Source: Stenopsyche tienmushanensis (lineage: Eukaryota; Arthropoda; Insecta; Trichoptera; Stenopsychidae). Taken from it: a stretch of 64,000 bases of DNA. The notes under the pieces were generated by a model, which saw nothing but the letters and a program-made list of their open reading frames with translations, had not been told where the DNA came from and did not search any database. The position numbers and the translations under genes are program-made. The stretch is from assembly GCA_008973525.1 (NCBI GenBank), contig WACJ01000216.1:434001-498000 (forward strand), given 5' to 3'. This document shows positions 1-14,500 of the stretch, piece after piece. How positions within the stretch are numbered: position 1 is the stretch's first letter; each line of letters opens with the position of its first letter.

Positions 1-2507
1 AAAAAATGACATTTTCATCCGGTACCCCTAATAAATATATTCTCTAAAATGTGTTTTATGTGCCAGATATGAAGTTAAAGATATTATCCAAGTGGAATTA
101 AAGCCAAACAATGAATCATCGGCTATTAAAAAGGGAAACGGGTAAGACGAAATTAAAATACTAAAGACGTATTGAGATGAATCTATTCAGATCGTATAAC
201 TTCGGACTATCATTTATTTTTTGTACTAGAAAAATATTTCGCACAAAAAAATGCAATACTAAAGACTTATTTTGATTGTCTCGCTTTAGTTTTAGGATCT
301 AAAATTAGTTTTACAATTGAGTAGTATTAAATTAAAAACTAAATTTTATTACGTTTACTTTAATTCCCTCCACGTTAACAACTAAAGCATGGCATGTAAT
401 TTTGGCACTACCGGCAACCACCGGGATCGTTTAATTTTCTTGTCAATCAATTTGAATCAAATATACATATTATACTGAGCTTTCCGTACGTCAATTGGAG
501 ATTATTTGAAAACGTTAAATGTAATCATAATCATGAAAATTTAACGCAAAAACAGTATCCTAATCAAAAGGCTATTCCAGTACAGATACAATCATATCAA
601 AATAAAACATTCAATTCTTAAATACGGTAGATTCACATGTTTTTCACACCGAAATTCATATATAATTTAAATATTTTTAATGTTGCAACTCTTAATAAAC
701 TGTATCTTTGATATTATAACATATTCAAAACATTATATTAATATTATTACATTTTTTGCTTTATTTATTTATCTTTGATATGAAGTAGTTTAAATATACA
801 TATTACATATTTGTGTGCTTTGCAATGATTGAATACATATCATCTTTGTCTGCCTGATATTGCTAAAAGACCAAATCTTTCGTTGTCTCGGTTGAAAGCA
901 TTTTGTTAAGTAGATAAAAAATATGATCTATCGACGATATAAAAAAGGTGTGCTTTAAATTTAATTTGCATTGCTTGTAATGTGGAAACAGACAAAGATA
1001 TACATATACTATTTCCTTAACACTTAATATATTCATAAATATTATAATCTTATTATTCACAATAAATATAGTTATGACAAAAATAAAGGTACATTACATC
1101 ACAATAAATCCATATATTTTAAAGCTTATTTTAATTCCATACGTTTGTATGTAATAACTCATCTTTATGTGTGTTAAAAATAAGCAACTGTATCTCACAA
1201 GATGCTTTGGTTTAGACTTTTTAAGCTACTAGGTAGGTAGTAGGATTCTACTGATTCTACTCGATTATTTATTCCAATTTCTCTGGAACACGTTGAATAA
1301 ACCTACCGCTAAAAAATATAATCTGACTCTTTTGATGTTGTAATCAAATAAACATTACATGTTTCATTTTGATAAGTATGTTATATAAAATATTGTTTTT
1401 TTTTTATTGCATTGATTTGCATTTTGCGATCCCATATTGAAGCAAACATATTGCAAGATATCTGTGCAAGTTACAAACTTATAAAAATAGATCTTAAACC
1501 TACTCAAAGTATTTTTATTATTTCATAAAATTTTATTTTTTGTAGTGCTATTTTTTTATTTTTATATTCTTTACTACAATTATATTAAACAGCATACCAC
1601 AGTATACCTATGGCCCCAACTAAAAGAAGCTAAATTGTATATTATTATATGCCTTTATGTTGTAATATGTTAGCTTTTATGTAAATAGTTACAATCAATA
1701 TAATTTATTAATACAATGGTGAGTTAAACCTAGTTTATGTATAATTATATGTATGCGGTTTATCACTGGTACATAAGGTTTTTATATGGCATTTTATAAA
1801 ATTTAATAGAAAGAAATAGATTTTTCAAAAAAACCGATATTCATAAACAAAGCATTTTTGCATAGAAATGTTAAAAATTCAACTGTAAAAACATTAAAAT
1901 TAAAATTGAAAGGAAAATAAATATAAAATATATTCGAATAATACACATAAAATATATCAAGTCATAAACTAGAATCAACAAAATATTATAAAACAATCTG
2001 ATTAATAAAGAAAAATAAATACGTCTTAAATTATCACATAACCTAACGTCCTTTAATTTTAAGACTTATCGAGCATTTTCGCTATTCACAATTAATAACC
2101 GCCAGCGGAATCTCTAAGAACCCTCATTACCCAAATATTTAAAACATAAACACAATATAAATATTTACTTCCCGTACAACAAAATAATTCATTTACAATA
2201 TTAGCAGCAGAATAAATAATACACATTACAGAATGTAATCTATGATCATTGGTAAATAACTGCGCGCGATAGCGACAGTGTATGCGCCGTCATAATCGAT
2301 ATTAGCTGGAATTATAATTTATATTGAAATTCTACAAAGCCAAGGAAAATTATTATGTAAACATTAAATCATAGTCACTCCTATCCGAATCACAATCTTG
2401 TACCTGAAAAAAATTGAAATATTTATATATAAAAAATCAAAATTGTGCGAATGTTACGAGTAAAAACGATATGATAATCATTTCTATACCATCAAAGTAA
2501 TCACATC
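1..2507. other. AT-rich flank, probably partly REPTOR 3' UTR
   Basis: No convincing coding region on either strand; the only open frame (863-1060, minus) is low-complexity AT-rich sequence. The part next to 2508 is probably the 3' untranslated region of the minus-strand REPTOR gene, but I could not place its polyadenylation site. Confidence 0.4.
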
Positions 2508-5500
2508 TTAAAATTCTTTTATTCCGCCATCAGGCACACCCGATTTGACTTTATCAAGAATTTTGTTGACATATTCTGAAGAATATCCAGCAATTTTGAC
2601 TTCTGCAAAAAAAAAAAAATACAAATGAACACTTCAGTACAAATTTATCATGTTTATAGAGCCTCAGTTGTCTTATATATTATTTTTACCATTATTTTCT
2701 CAGTATTAAGACATAACGTACGTGGAAACTTCATGCGTGTGTTGCGCATAAAAAATATATAATAGATTGTCTCGTTAGGATTGTCTTTTTTAAGGGAGGC
2801 AAACTGTTTACAGCGTTCAAAAAAATTGTGTTTTTTAATTACATATTTCGAAAGTATAACATATTAAGAGTATACTATAAAAGGGAATAATCGAAATATG
2901 AAATATTTACCAAGTTATAGCGCGTAATCAGGAGCATGCAAGTTTGAGGAATTTAAAAAAAAAGACATTATCATGGGAACCCAACTGAAGTCAAAAGCTG
3001 GTGCAAATGGTAGGAAGCTATTGCTTTAAAAAAATATTCAAAGCTTGAAGACCTGACTCCATTTCTTGGCCAAGAGATAGTATAGCATCTCATAACAACA
3101 TATAAAGATTTGTTCAGGGATGAATTACTTCAAAGACGCTTGGGTGACCATACTCGACATTTAACTCGACGGTTTGTCTCGACTGGCTTCAAACCACCTG
3201 CATCTGGTGTAAAAATCATTGAAATATCAACATACATTGCTGCTGGGATATTTAATAACGACTTCAGCTTCATTTTGAAGATGATGAATACATTAAACAT
3301 AATTATTGGGACGTATGGGAAAAAACCGATGAAGCGCGGGTAGCGAGGCAGAACTGTAAGAGTCTTTCTGCACAAAAGCAGCTCGCATAGTCCGAAAACA
3401 ACAGCTTCTCAAAGATAATCAACTTTTTAAGAAAGCTGAGGATCTATTATATGCACCTGGAATCATTGATTGATCGGTAAGTCGCTAAAATTGATAGTTT
3501 TATCGTATTGAAACTTTAAACGAGATTATCTCAAAACTGCATTTTCAAAATGTTCGCCAGTTGTAGCTTAAAAAGTTGTTGATCGATCTGGCTGAAATAT
3601 TGGGATGTTTCTCACTATTATATTATCTATTCAACAAAGCAAAAAAATTAAAGTGTTCGCATAAATAAACTATTTTTTTAGGGTAAAAATTATCAAGAAA
3701 ACACTAAATTTTAAATTTTTACAACTTTGGTGGCTGCCTACATATATTACAAATCAAAAAATATTTCCTGGAAGTATCCGAGCTTGTCTGTTAATTCTTG
3801 TATAGTCTATGTTAGATTTGATTCAATTTCAGCACGCAGGATATCATCATCTACTTTAATCTTTCTCTCACTTCAGACCTTATTTTCTAAACTAAAATTT
3901 TCACTTTTATATTGTTTAAACCATCTCGGGCATTGACAAACAGTTAGAGATTCTCCAAGTATATCACAAATATTTTTATTTGCAGTTGTTGCATTAATTT
4001 TTTGAAGATATTCGTATAGTATGCAATTTCGTGTAAATTGTTTGTTCGGCACAAAATCCACAATCTTGAAACGTGGTTTGAAAAAAATTTTTTTTGTAGA
4101 AAATAACGTTCTCCAGATGTTAATCGACTAATAAAATATACAATATGTGTTATCAAAGGGATGACTGAGACACAACTGATGATTAAAAAGTAAGTATGAA
4201 AAATACGGCATTCCTACGGGACAATCTAATATTTACATAAAATATCATTACTTTTAAAACTACAAAGCTCCTAAAAGTATATTTTATGGATTGCTTTTTT
4301 TCCATTCATCAACAGAAATTGTTAGCTAAAAGATGAAGCTGTGTTTGTGTAATATATAATAAAATAGCCAAGCGTCTACTGATTGCTCTATGCTACATAT
4401 AGACACATTAGATACAGCGTGGCGCACACTTGTAGTGTGTCTACGATGTATGCAATGGATACAGAGAGAATATAAATTATTCTATTTCCGATCAACTGCT
4501 GGCTAGTTTCACTTTTCATGACGTTCAGCCGACATGGAACATATTACTAAGTTTTCTGTGTGCATGTGTGTTAATTAATTTTCCACGCTCATGGCGGACT
4601 AACTATTGGGTTGGTGCAAAAGTTAAGGCCGTTTTTTATGATCCCAGGTAAAAAAATTTTTTCTTCAAAAATGATGAATAGCATCTTCTTTTAAATGATT
4701 CCATTGTATAAAGGATGCTTTCCCTCTACTTTCTATTCAGTTTTGGCCTGGCCAGAGTACAGTGAAAAGCCCTTGTATTTTTTAAAATGTCGGTCGATAA
4801 AGTGCATTTACGTCATTGTTTACTTTATGAATTCCAAAAAGACAATACCGCGAGTGTGAAAACCAAAAACATTTGCGAAGTGTATGGAACAGATGTCATC
4901 AAAGTTCGACAGGTACGAAAATGGTTTACAAAATTCCGATCTGGGGATTTTTCACTAATTGATAAACCACATATCGGGCGGCCATTGAAGTCTGATGACG
5001 ACAAGTTTAAAATCATAATTGGCACCAATCCACGTCTAACCACCAAGGAGATCGCGACGATGATGGGAGTCAACCAAAGAATCGTATTAAGACATTTGAA
5101 GTGTATGGGGATGGTTTCGCGGTACGACGTTTGGATACCTCATCAATTGTCGGCTGCCAATTTATTGGATAGTGTTTCAACGTGCGTTACTTTGAGTGCG
5201 AGACAAAAATGTGAACCTTTTTTGCATCGTTTGGTAACGGAAGATGAGAAATGGGTCGTGTACAACAACGTGACAAGAAAAAGACATTGGGCTATACCTG
5301 GACAAGCCCCATTAACAACTTTGAAGGCCGAAATCCACAAAAAAAAGTTATGTTTTGTGTTTGGTGGGATTGTAAGGGTATTGTGTATTTTGAACTCTTG
5401 GAACCTAATCAGACAATTACAGCAGAACAATATTGTCATAAATTATCCAAATTGAACTTCGCCCTTCAAAAGAATAGACCAGAATTGGTAAACAGAAAAG

Positions 5501-8500
5501 GGGTAGTGTTTCATCACGACAACGCGCGACTACGTAAGACTTTGATGACCCAACACAAGCTAAATGAGTTGAATTGGGATGTTATTAAGCATCCACCGTG
5601 CTGTCCAGATCTTGCTCCTTCCGATTTTTATTTATTCCGATCACTGCAAAATGTTTTAAATGATAAAAAAGTTGATACAATAGAGCAGGTAAAAACATCC
5701 CTTACTACATTTTTCGCATCAAAATACACGGAATTTTATACTAATGGTATTAAAAAGTTGATAGAAAGATGGGAGAAGGTTATAAGAACAGATAGAAATT
5801 ATATAATTGATTAAATAAATACTACAAGTCTAAAAAATAATGTTTAATTGTATATGTAAAAAACGGCCCTAACTTTTGCACCAACCCAATAATTACTACG
5901 TATCAAAGTTCTTGGGAAACAAATATCAAATGGTCTTATACATTTAATAAAATTTAAAGCCAACAATGACTTAATAAAATATAAATGATAACACTTACTA
6001 GTTGCTGATTTCACCACATCGTCTAATTGTACGCCCAAATCAGGAGCTGCATTAGGATCAGTAAATTTCTTGACAATTAACTGTTTTATTTGAGAAATCC
6101 CACTCATTAATTGTTCTGTAAAAAAGTATAACAAAATATTTAATCACTATATCATATTCTATTGAAATTGTGAATAAAATACATTCACACCGCTCTTACA
6201 AGAAAAGGCCATACAATAAATTGGAGGAAGAAGGCTCAGGGAAGACGCGAATGGGGGAATGTACGGTCAGTGGCCGCTGCTCTCCGATAGAGCTGTATCA
6301 GCCATTTATGTATATACGATAAAGAATTGAATACATAATTTATGTGAAGCAAGTATTTTTACTTAAATAATTGAATGATTCATCTGGAGTAAATAAAATG
6401 TATAAACACAAATTCAAAAAGTTTACTTTAAAATGTAAGTGATAAAAATATGTATAAAAACCATGTTAATGAAAGACATTTGTGAATTGTAAATAGTATA
6501 ATATGAATAATTCAACATACTGTGTTCGTGTTGCAGCCCGTAGAGTTTCAATTTATTAGCTTCGTGCTGCGCTTTCTTTTTTAGTCTGCAAGCTCTTGAA
6601 GCTAATTTGTTTTTTTCCTTTCTAGTTTTAGGTCTGACGTTGAAGGGCAGCTCACTGACTGGAGTCATATCATTTATTATTCTGCCAAGACTGTCCAATT
6701 CTTTGCCTATCACAAACAGCTTTCGGGGATTTGGCGTCAAGTCATTTCCATCGCCTTTGCGCGCTTTACCACTGAATTAAAAAAAAAATCAATCATTATT
6801 GCAACATGCAAATTATCATTTGCGATACAATGTAATTAAATGATTCATTACCTATGCTTGATTCCGCGCAAACTGCAACTGGGGCTAAATACGGGATCAG
6901 TGACTTCGTTCAATACGTGCGGATCTTCTAATTTTGTTTTCAATACCAATCGTTGACCTTTCGGCCCTTTAGCTTGGATGTTATACTGCCAAAAGTATCG
7001 TTCAGCCTTAGGAGTTGATCTTTTTCGCCCAGTTTTACCTTCGTTCCCTTCTTCCCCATCTGAATCTTTAAAAAATACTATATTGTTTAAAAAGCATGTA
7101 TACAAACACTATTATACGGTAAATATGAAATCTTATAATTTACGTTATAAGATAAGAGCATTAAAACTGTAAATATTAAATAATGAATAAAAATACTAAA
7201 GAATATGGTTATGATGTTTTCAAATTCACAATTTAAATGTGCATGATATAATGCATATTTGTATGATGCAATATTAAAGATTATTACATTAGATTTTATG
7301 CATAAATTGAATAAAATTTATAATTAATGTGTTTTCCTCAATTAAAAAATGAAATGTAGTTTCCAGTGAAATTGCTGATAACTATATACAAATTATAGAT
7401 AAAGCTCACAGATGTTATGATTTATAATCATTTTTGATTTTGATATGAAAACCTGACCGTTACTGACCGTTAAGGTCAAAACACTTTCTATATAACATGT
7501 TGAATAAGCAAAAATAAATTAACAGACGATGTACGGGAAGCATATTAATATTTTCTATATCAGTTGATGTTTATTTGTTGAAATTATATTTTTTAAATTG
7601 AGCAAATTCCCAATACAGACTGATCAACGACTATGAGCAAACATACGCATGTAAAGTGTTAAAATGCAATTATAAAATTGAATATGGTACTGAGATAAGA
7701 CATTCCGATGTCAATCAGAAGTCAAGAGATCAATAAAAATGATGATGGCAATGATTAATATATATATTAATATAAACAGTACCACCATCTGAAGAAAAGT
7801 CTTCGTATCTGTCGCTATCTTCGTCGGAGTCTTCATCTTGTGATAAATCCTCATGCGCACCAGGACTTAAAACTCCTCCGGTCGAGAGCGAAGATGTTGA
7901 ACCGGCTTCTGCCAAAGAACCAGTAGAAAGGAGATGCTTCCGTGGTTCACGCCTCTGCCATATCTTAAATAACAAATTTAGAATTATAAAAATAAAGCGC
8001 TTGAATATACTCTAAATACCATTCACGTGAAAGAGTACATTAAGACAAAGAACTAAATTTGAATAGATGCCAACTATTCGATAGTTTTCAATGGGAACGA
8101 TGATGTTGATAGAAAACCAGGAAAATGTTCAATTGCTTCAATTTAGAATTTTCCATGATTCATTGTAATTTTACATGTGTAAATGATTAGCATGAGAATG
8201 CCAACAAACAACCATCTTAAACAAATAGATGCAACAAATTATTTACATACTATGTACACAAAAACTCATTGAGTTTATTTTAGTAATCTATCTATAACCT
8301 AACATCTATTCGATCAATTATATTCCGTGACAATTTCACAGATTTGCTCGAGTACATTCAATTCGACATAACGGATAGACGGTTTTCAAAACTGAGACTG
8401 TGAGGATCATCATTTTTTTTTTGCAGAATCTATGAATTATAAGCATTTCTAATGTTGCTGCAAATAGAACAGAATTACAGTAAGACCTCACTTATACTGC

Positions 8501-11500
8501 CCCGCTTAACGTGTCAACAAAATTGTCAAGCTAGCTAATGAAACGGGCTTGGATAAAATAAATATGCAGGTTATTGAAGTATTATTGCAACTTACAACTA
8601 GTGAAAGTCATTCTAATGACGATCTTACAGAATGAATAGAACAAGTGGAATAAGATGACGAATTTAGCATTTCTGCAAATGAGAAGCAAAAGAAACATTC
8701 GAATTTCCTTTAAAATAATTTAGCCACTTCAGTGGAAATTATGTATTTGATTGTCCCGTTAGGAACGTCGTTTTTAAAATGAAAGAGTTAAATTTAAATT
8801 ATTAAATCTCCATCATCGATACAATGTATTCTCCATCAGTAGATACAACCTTTTCCCATCTATTCATATATGTTTCAATATGTTATATGTTTCAATATGG
8901 TTCAATTTCATTTTTCACCCCTTCTATGTTTATGATTTTTTTTTTTCCCAAGGGGAATAAGGTGGATGTAGAATCGTTTGTCCACCGAGTTATCATGTTG
9001 CAAAAGAATTTAGCGACGGTTGACTATACCAGATCTCTTCGTAATAAACACCACTTTCAAACTTTCTAATTTTGAACAATAAATCTCCCTCATTATGATT
9101 TGATCATATGGAAGGACTTCTTGGTAGATTATCCCTTTCGAATCCCATAATACATTTAAAAGAGCTTTTTATAGTGTTAGACCCGGTCGAGGGGTTGGTT
9201 TATTTACAGGCCCTTTGAAAATCATTGTCTTTTGCATTTGTGATTTGAGTGCAACACCCACTTTTCATCTCCAGTCACAAAATAGTGTAAAAACGGTTGT
9301 TTCTTCTCTTTATCAATTAAATCATGACACGTACTCACACGCACCGCCTTGGTCTCATCAGTAATGTCGTGCGGTATCCACGCCCCCTGTTTTATGTTGT
9401 ATGTTGCACAAAATCCACCATCTTAACGTTCTCCAGATGTTAGTCGACTAATAAAATATACAATATGTGTTATCAAAGGGATGGCTGAGACACAACTGAT
9501 GATCAAAAAGTATTAAAAAAAGGACATTGCAATTGATGTAATGTCTTGCTATTGACAGCTGCTTGTTGAACGAAACAAGAAAGGCAAATGCCGTCGGATG
9601 TCAAATGAAGAAGAACCTTCCTCGTTATAAAAACAATTTTATTATTTACATGAATGCTTTATGAATAAAAATCAGCATTTGCAATAAACAAGTCTATAAT
9701 TAATATTAAAAAATAAAACAGCTGTTAGCGATGCAGCTTATTGGAAGATATCCCCCGCATTGAACAGGGAACTTATTGCGTTTCCATATTAATAAATATT
9801 AGAAAAAACAGCTCGTGTATCAATGCAATGTTACATTTAGATTAAACTCAAAAGTGTGCTACGTTTTATAATTTAAAGAGAGAGAAAAACATACGCAAAA
9901 ACTTGTTTTTTTGTAAACAGATTAATAAAATAACTTGATGCAAAGCAGATATGGAATAAGCTTGAAATTATATCACATGAAAATTTCACATTTCATATAA
10001 GATTTTATCAAAGTAAAAATAATAGTGTTCTGATAAGAAAAATTGTAGCACTTCTGAGAATGAATTAATCAGATAAAATATTTCTGAATGATTCAAAGTT
10101 GAATCACATTAGTGTGCTTCAAAACAACTCTCAACCATACGTGTGTTAACCTTTTCAAGCACACATATAGATTAAACATCATCCTATTGAAAAACATAGC
10201 ACATTGTGGACCAAAAATAAAATATCAATGACCAGTTTCCTGGCGGTGCATCTGTGCATAATACGCTAAATCTTCCATTGTACCGCGGAATGATAACATT
10301 TTAGCACTTCCTGCAGAGATAGAACACCTTACATAATACAGAACCGGCATGCATTATTTGACATTGAATTTCTTAGAAAAATTGATAGTGGGAATGTTTG
10401 TTTTAAAAAAATACAGATTTAAATATGTTTTCATGGGAATATACAAATTCATGGAAACTCATATTAAGCGTTGAAAATTAATACTTTCCGAGGCTTACAA
10501 AAATCAGTCATTGAACCGGAAAAATATATGGATCACAATCGACAAGAGTAGCTTAGAATGGAGATTAATAAAAGCGAATTAAAAAGGCTTCCAGTCCCTG
10601 CGATGCACTACATCATGTTGATTATAATAACAGACAACGATCTTTATTCTGCGCATAAATATAAATGATAATGCATGAAAGTTTTGCATTCTTCGTTAAA
10701 CAATAATGTAAAACAATTATTTATTGTTAAAATGGTGATTATATCGACATTCTTATGCGTTCATATATAAATATAAATTTATTCGAGAAGACATCTATTG
10801 CACGCTAATGCAAAATTGCGTAACTGTTCTGTGATTTATCTTAAAATATATTAAATTCTTAACAATATAGCTGATTTGTTATTATGATAGGGAAAAATTC
10901 TAACAACATATTTAGTACAATAATAATTAAAAAAATATCTCATCAAAATGAGTTAAAGGAATTGAATGATTTGTATATAATTAATTTTATTTGCAGGATC
11001 TTTGATCAGACGGCTGTCCCCCATTGTGGAGGAACTTCTCGGGGAGTACCGATGCAGTTTTATATTGGGCTCGTATTTAGAGATTTTTGTAAGGCATATG
11101 TCAGCATCAACCGCTAGTGAGGCTATCAAGGATATGTGTATCCGGATCTGTTAATATAATACGCTCCACTGGTGGCTTATCGGAGCTTTTCGAGGTGACG
11201 ATGGGAGTCCGACATGGGGATTCCCTCTCCCCATTACTTTTTAATATTGCGTTGGAGGCAATTATGAGGGAGGCTGACAGATCAGGACACGCAGATCCAT
11301 GGAAGGATAATGCAATGCATCTGGCCTTTTCTGACGACATCAACGTGATGGCTAAATCGAGATCGGAGGCTTTGGTGGCACTTACGTCTATCAACGGAAT
11401 ATTTTCATTAATTTTCATTAAGTATGAAAAGACAAAGTATACGATGGTATCGAGGGTGAATGCTGGAGGTTACACCTCCGTGAGTGTCAAAAATGAAAAT

Positions 11501-14500
11501 ATTGAGAGAGTCCAAGAGTTCAAATGCCTTGGATCCATCCTCACAGATAAGAACTCAATGAAGAATGAAATAACCTCCAGGATTCAACAAGGTATCGGTG
11601 AGAATAAAGATTAAAATTCATAAAACGTTAATAAAGCCGGTAGTGGTATACGGGGATGAAACACGGATCATGACCATTCGAGATACGATGCGCCTAGAGA
11701 GGTTGGAAAGAAAAAAATTTGGACCCCGCTGGGACGAGACCTCCGAAGTCATGAAGTCAAATCATGAAGATTCGTCCAAATCCGCCTTCTGCAGTGGGCA
11801 GGCCATGTGATACGGGTGCCGATTAATAGAGTCCCTTGAACCATTTTGGATTCAGGGCCGAATGGCAGTAGATTCATCGGAAGACCTCCAATACACTGGG
11901 CTGATCAGGACTCATATGTGAACCTTTTAATTCGCTCTCTTAAAGCAACTTAAGCGGCTAACGTCTACAAGACAATCGGTACGCATATCGGGCAAAAATC
12001 ATCAAAACCACTTATTATTTTGTAATAAAATTTAAAATAATCACTTACTACCTTATTTTCTTTAATTCTGCATATTTATTTATACCTAAACATTTGATTT
12101 TTTATAGATACGTATAAATTATAGAACGTTTACGATAATGTTTTATTTATTTACAACAAAAAAAACACACACAATTGAATAATAAGGTCCTAATACTTAG
12201 ATAAGGTATGATATTTATCGAGACATTCACCTCTGTGAACCTTGGAAAGCCCACACACATTTAGCTCGTCAATCATTTTTTTGTGCACGGAACACATTGT
12301 TTGCCAAATTGCAACACATTAAAAAAGTGTTAAACCGACTAAACATAAACAGTCGACCTGCGGTAATCCGACAAACGCTTTGCAAGGCACTGATTTAAAA
12401 ATTATGAAAATGATGATACATAGATAATGTAAGCTGTTCCAAACGTCCTTTCCAAGTCTTCATTTTTTGTCATCTTGTGAAACAAGTTTGCTTTCGTGGC
12501 GCCAATGTGGGTCCAGAAATAGATGTATGCCCTGTTTCTTTTCTGAAGAAACCACATGTACAAATCTTCCTTCACCTCTGAATGTTTAGCTTCCTTGAAT
12601 TTGCCTCTTGTCTGACTCACAATCAGTGGTGGAGAGGATCTTTTGACTGTTCTTTTTATATCTTAAATTGTGAATAGTCTTGCATTGTACTCAATTGCCA
12701 ACATACACAAAGATTCATTACGATTAATGCAATTGAAAATCACACATTTTGCATCTTTTACATTGACGAAGCTTTGCCATACATATGTACTATACTTGGA
12801 TTACAGCGGGTGCCGGATTACCACAAGTCAAATGTACTTTATTAAGCATTAGAATGTAATGTGGACTTTTTTTAAACTACCCATCCCGCTCAAGATGTGT
12901 TACAATTACCAAAAGACTGGCATATGAGTAGCCCGTCATTAAAAGTGTTAATAAAATCACATGATAGAAAAGTGTAATCACATAATAAATACTGTTTGAT
13001 TTCTTCAGTATTAGTAGCGTCATAGGTGACAAATAATTGTATATTATATACATAACAAATCTTGAACAATGAATCATACCGAACGACAGACGCTTATAAA
13101 ATCAAAATTTCCTTATAAACCATTACAAAAAACTAATCTGGTTTAATTTCTGGTGCATTCTAAGCACACCTCGTTACGTGAAATCAATCTCAAAATTTAC
13201 AAACAGGTTTTTTATCACCTTATGGTAATTACACAAAGAACAATGATTAGATGCGTAAGTATGTCGGTTATTCAATTGTATCACATTTCCGTTGTTATTT
13301 AACAAAAACAAATCCTTACACATTTATTGATCGTTTTAATAATGGATATCAAATGTGAAGTCGAACAATGATATTCATTTCAATGGAGCGCATTTGACCG
13401 CCTTGTGTCCGCCTGTCATATTTGATTGAAAACCCGCATGTAGTATATTATTTATAATGTTTAATTGTTACGCGTTCAAATAGATATTAGAAAAATAATA
13501 TATCGGAAATGAAAATATCAAATCTCTAGAGTTTACGATAGTCAACCAACGATGACCGAAAATCATGATTAAAACAAAGGAGCGTATATGGCAATCAAGC
13601 TGTTACAACATTTACATGTTTGTATTTTAAAGACTTACTCTCTTGCGACTATGTTAAATTATTAGCTATATAATGACATAATGACAATGGCAACGTGCCT
13701 TCATGTTTATCGAGTGTCTCAGTCTTGTATGAATAAAATGTAATTTAAGAGTATTACTGAAATAATCATCAATCATTATTATTTTCAGCTATATTCATAC
13801 AATGTGAATAATACGGGAACATAAAATACGATTAACATGTCACTGCAAAAATGTTTCAGTCGAATTTTCCGTTATCTACATACAACAAAAAGGTTATTGA
13901 CCTCTTTACAGATACACAGACTATTAGAATCCAATCTGTTTAGTCATTCCAATAATAATTTCAAAGGTGTAAATCAGAATAGCTAATATTTCTTAGTCCT
14001 TTAATGTCTTTTTGACATTTCCCTATTGACTTTTCAAATGCCCTATGTAAAATTATAATATTATTAGACATCCTTCTTACCTTGATAATTCATTCAATCT
14101 GTCAAATTAATCAACATTTACTCAATTTAAAAATAGTTTGTTAATTAGAAAATATGATAGCTCGTGTTATAATGAACGGCAGACTTAATTGACAATTAAT
14201 GGTGTTTTGATAACAATTGACAACTTGTAATTACACTTTAATCAGAAATAAGATTATGTACATATTTAGAATTGAGGTTAATCCTCAACTTGACCGCTTT
14301 CCGGTTCCGCTAATATAAAGATTTAAAAAATACAAATAAGCGAAATCCAAACAGAAAATGACATTTATATTCCTTACAATGATTTTATATTTACGCCCAA
14401 TAACTTCACTTTCGGATATATTTTGCAATCCATCTTACAAAATAAAAATAACCATTAAGAGGTTAAAAAACAAAAGATACATATTTGAAAAATAAATCTA

